Assembly: GCA_016784825.1 (NCBI GenBank)
Contig: JADHTT010000038.1
Location: 1-6,925 of the forward strand
DNA length: 6,925 nt
Reading direction: 5' to 3'
Origin: Campylobacterales bacterium
GTDB taxonomy: Bacteria; Campylobacterota; Campylobacteria; Campylobacterales; Arcobacteraceae
Shown: piece after piece, positions 5,352 to 6,925 of the stretch
Layout: each line of letters opens with the position of its first letter
Position numbering within the stretch: the stretch's first letter is position 1
Made by a program: the position numbers and the translations under genes
The notes under the pieces: model-generated
Database searches by the model: none
What the model saw: the letters and a program-made list of their open reading frames with translations, nothing else
What the model was told of the DNA's origin: nothing

Positions 5352-5978
5352 TTATTTTAATTGCGCTAACAGATAATCATCTTTTGTATTTATATTTAAA
5401 AATTGTTTTGAATATTCAAAATCTTTATAGTTTGTCTTAGAATTTCTTACTAAATAATTTATTCTATGATTATCATTACTAATACAATCATCTATATTAT
5501 CGATAATTGAACAATTAAATACTCCACATAGGTTATGTATTTTATCTTCACTTGTAGCAATAGTTATATCATATCCATTGTGATTATCTATAAGTTTTTC
5601 TATTGTGTCAATTAATACCAATGGCGTATCTACAGTGATTATAAAGATATTTTTAATAGATGATAATTTTTTAAATATTGAGCTTAGTGCTACCATTGGT
5701 GACGAAATATCACTAGAGTCATATATAATATGATCTTTGTCTTCTAAAAAATCAAACTTATCTATTTTTGATGAGATATAAACATTAGAAAATATTTGTG
5801 ATAATTTTTTATACTGATACTCTATAAGTGTTGAATAGCCATCAAACGGAAGAAGAGATTTGTCTTCCCCCATTCTACTTGATCTACCACCTGAGAGTAT
5901 TACACAAGGTAATTCAGTGATTAGGGGATAGGGATTAGGGGTTAGGGGTTGCTGGTTCGTTTGTTTTTCACTAATCAC
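5352..5978 (-). CDS. mobA: Molybdenum cofactor guanylyltransferase, with repeat-derived N-terminus
   Basis: MobA transfers GMP from GTP to molybdopterin, making the guanine dinucleotide form of the cofactor used by enzymes such as periplasmic nitrate and polysulfide reductases. The nucleotidyltransferase signature LSGGRSSRMGEDKS spans about residues 28-41, with Lys40 for GTP and a metal-binding Asp in TVDTP (Asp117). NINTKDDYLLA near the C-terminus is also typical. The usual GPLxGI segment reads SPMVAL. MobA normally begins only a few residues before this signature, but here 21-23 residues precede it, and most are encoded by the heptamer repeat element. The only standard start in frame is the GTG at 5978, inside the repeat; a stop lies three codons upstream, and no ATG occurs before Met36. 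A TAGG 5-8 nt ahead may serve as ribosome binding site. The gene begins 20 nt after leuC, so co-transcription is likely. Confidence 0.85.
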   Translation of the reverse strand: MISEKQTNQQPLTPNPYPLITELPCVILSGGRSSRMGEDKSLLPFDGYSTLIEYQYKKLSQIFSNVYISSKIDKFDFLEDKDHIIYDSSDISSPMVALSSIFKKLSSIKNIFIITVDTPLVLIDTIEKLIDNHNGYDITIATSEDKIHNLCGVFNCSIIDNIDDCISNDNHRINYLVRNSKTNYKDFEYSKQFLNINTKDDYLLAQLK

Positions 5979-6001
5979 TATAACCTATTCCCTAAAACCT
6001 A
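5915..6001. repeat. 87-bp element of two facing arrays of telomere-like 7-bp repeats
   Basis: On the plus strand, 5915-5949 is CAGTGAT followed by four units TAGGGGA, TAGGGAT, TAGGGGT and TAGGGGT. On the minus strand, reading down from 6001 to 5967, five further units start with TAG in exact 7-bp phase (general form TAGGKWW degrading to TAGTGAW). The G-rich strands of the two arrays face each other across a 17-nt spacer (5950-5966). AGTGATTAG at 5916-5924 and CTAATCACT at 5971-5979 are a perfect 9-bp inverted pair, and TAGGGGATAGG can also pair with the far array with one mismatch. The outer edge coincides with the leuC stop codon, and the inner part is read as mobA codons 1 to about 21. The composition (G and C runs) is unlike the surrounding AT-rich DNA. 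I do not recognise a named family. Confidence 0.85.
5924..5948 (+). other. G-quadruplex motif in the repeat
   Basis: Four G-runs, 5924-5927, 5931-5933, 5938-5941 and 5945-5948, are separated by loops of 3, 4 and 3 nt, which meets the usual G3+N1-7 rule with room to spare. It lies on the plus strand, the template strand for mobA, so the DNA template could fold while the mRNA would be C-rich in the same place. Confidence 0.8.
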
Positions 6002-6925
6002 CAAGTCCGCAGGATTTGTAATATATCCAGAGATTGCAGAAGCAGCAGCAACTGCTGAATTACTAAGGTAAACTTTTGAAGTTCTACTTCCCATTCTCCC
6101 TACAAAATTTCTATTTGTTGTAGAAATACAAACCTCATCATCACCTAAAATTCCCATATATCCACCAAGACATGCTCCACAAGTTGGATTTGATACAACT
6201 GCTCCTGCATCTACTAAAATATCTATATATCCTAACTTAGTAGCCTCTCTTAGTATCTTTTGAGTACCAGGTGTTACAATCATTCTTACATGTGATGCTA
6301 GTTTTTTTCCATCAAGAATTTCAGATGCAATTTTTAAATCACTTAATCTACCATTTGTACAAGACCCTACAAATACTTGATCAACTTTGATATTATCTTC
6401 AACAGCCTGACTCACTGAGTGTCCATTTTCTGGTAAAAATGGGTAAGCAATCACTGGTTCAAGATTTGCTACATCAATCTCTAAAGTCTGACAATATTTA
6501 GCATCATCATCACTTTGGTGAATTTTAGGCTGGGCTCTTAAACTACCATTAGCTTGAGTTCTTTCATCTAAAAACTTTTGTGTTGTTTCATCATATGCAA
6601 CAATACCATTTTTAGCACCTGCTTCAATAGCCATATTACAAAGTGCAAATCTATCATCCATAGTTAAATAAGCAATTGTATCACCAGTGAATTCTAAAGT
6701 TTTATATAATGCTCCATCAACACCAATCATTCTAATGATCTCTAATATTAAATCTTTACCAGATACAAACTCTTTAGGCTTACCTGTAAATACAACTTTG
6801 ATAGATTCAGGTACTTTAAACCAATTTCCACCAGTAACCATAGCAAATGCTAAGTCTGTAGATCCCATACCAGTTGAAAATGCTCCAAGTGCACCATGTG
6901 TACATGTATGTGAATCGGCACCAAT
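5999..6925 (-). CDS. leuC: 3-isopropylmalate dehydratase large subunit (partial, N-terminus off window)
   Basis: The C-terminal 308 residues of an aconitase-family enzyme are present; the frame is open to the right edge, so the true start is outside. With LeuD it isomerises 2-isopropylmalate to 3-isopropylmalate in leucine synthesis. The partial begins with IGADSHTCTHGALGAF, the conserved active-site segment. The three iron-sulfur ligands are present: Cys in VGSCTNGR (codon 6359-6361) and two in PTCGACLG (codons 6179-6181 and 6170-6172). The C-terminal GRMGSRTSKVYLSN segment is also conserved. The short distances between motifs fit the compact LeuC class of about 420 residues, so about 110 residues are missing. 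A related homoaconitase-type function is less likely. It ends with a TAG that is also the first three bases of the heptamer repeat, and mobA follows 20 nt later on the same strand. Confidence 0.93.
   Translation of the reverse strand: MGADSHTCTHGALGAFSTGMGSTDLAFAMVTGGNWFKVPESIKVVFTGKPKEFVSGKDLILEIIRMIGVDGALYKTLEFTGDTIAYLTMDDRFALCNMAIEAGAKNGIVAYDETTQKFLDERTQANGSLRAQPKIHQSDDDAKYCQTLEIDVANLEPVIAYPFLPENGHSVSQAVEDNIKVDQVFVGSCTNGRLSDLKIASEILDGKKLASHVRMIVTPGTQKILREATKLGYIDILVDAGAVVSNPTCGACLGGYMGILGDDEVCISTTNRNFVGRMGSRTSKVYLSNSAVAAASAISGYITNPADL

Noticed and set aside
5915..6001. CRISPR array
   Set aside because: The units are 7 bp with no unique spacers, and the two arrays are in opposite orientation.

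Overview
The window looks like a chromosomal segment from a Campylobacterota (Epsilonproteobacteria) bacterium. Arcobacteraceae or a Sulfurimonas-like sulfur oxidiser fits best. The reasons are the strongly AT-rich DNA, AAGGA-type ribosome binding sites, TATAAT-type -10 boxes without clear -35 boxes, an rpmI-rplT pair with no infC beside it, and a Tat-exported sulfide:quinone oxidoreductase. The genus is inferred from gene content and style, not from a search.

Layout. Positions 1-720 (minus) hold the N-terminal 240 residues of a YeeE/YedE-family sulfur-compound transporter that runs off the left edge; no stop lies inside the window. A divergent promoter region (721-828) separates it from a plus-strand pair: a glutamine amidotransferase (trpG/pabA type, 829-1398), whose -10 box is so close to the ATG that the mRNA may be leaderless, and an ATGA-overlapping polytopic membrane protein resembling family 39 glycosyltransferases (1395-2591). 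Next come ribosomal proteins L35 (2676-2873) and L20 (3006-3362), separated by an unusually long 132-nt spacer full of hairpins, and then a strong two-way terminator (3381-3416).

Everything to the right is on the minus strand. Read in the direction of transcription, leuC (3' part, 5999-6925) is followed by mobA (5352-5978), sqr (3749-5239), a perfect hairpin terminator (3689-3722), and a 74-residue two-helix membrane protein (3432-3656) that has its own ribosome binding site and a possible -10 box beside the terminator. SQR oxidises sulfide to sulfane sulfur and feeds electrons to quinone on the periplasmic side. The YeeE-type transporter would move small sulfur compounds. MobA completes the molybdenum cofactor used by respiratory enzymes. 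LeuC and TrpG/PabA belong to leucine and tryptophan/folate synthesis.

The most unusual structure is an 87-bp element (5915-6001) between and inside leuC and mobA. It consists of two facing arrays of a telomere-like 7-bp unit (TAGGGnn) around a short spacer. It begins on the leuC stop codon, contains the only usable mobA start (a GTG), encodes about the first 20 residues of MobA, and has a textbook G-quadruplex motif on the plus strand. The second candidate is the structured rpmI-rplT spacer, a plausible L20 autoregulatory site. I saw no defence system, CRISPR array, tRNA, rRNA or insertion sequence.
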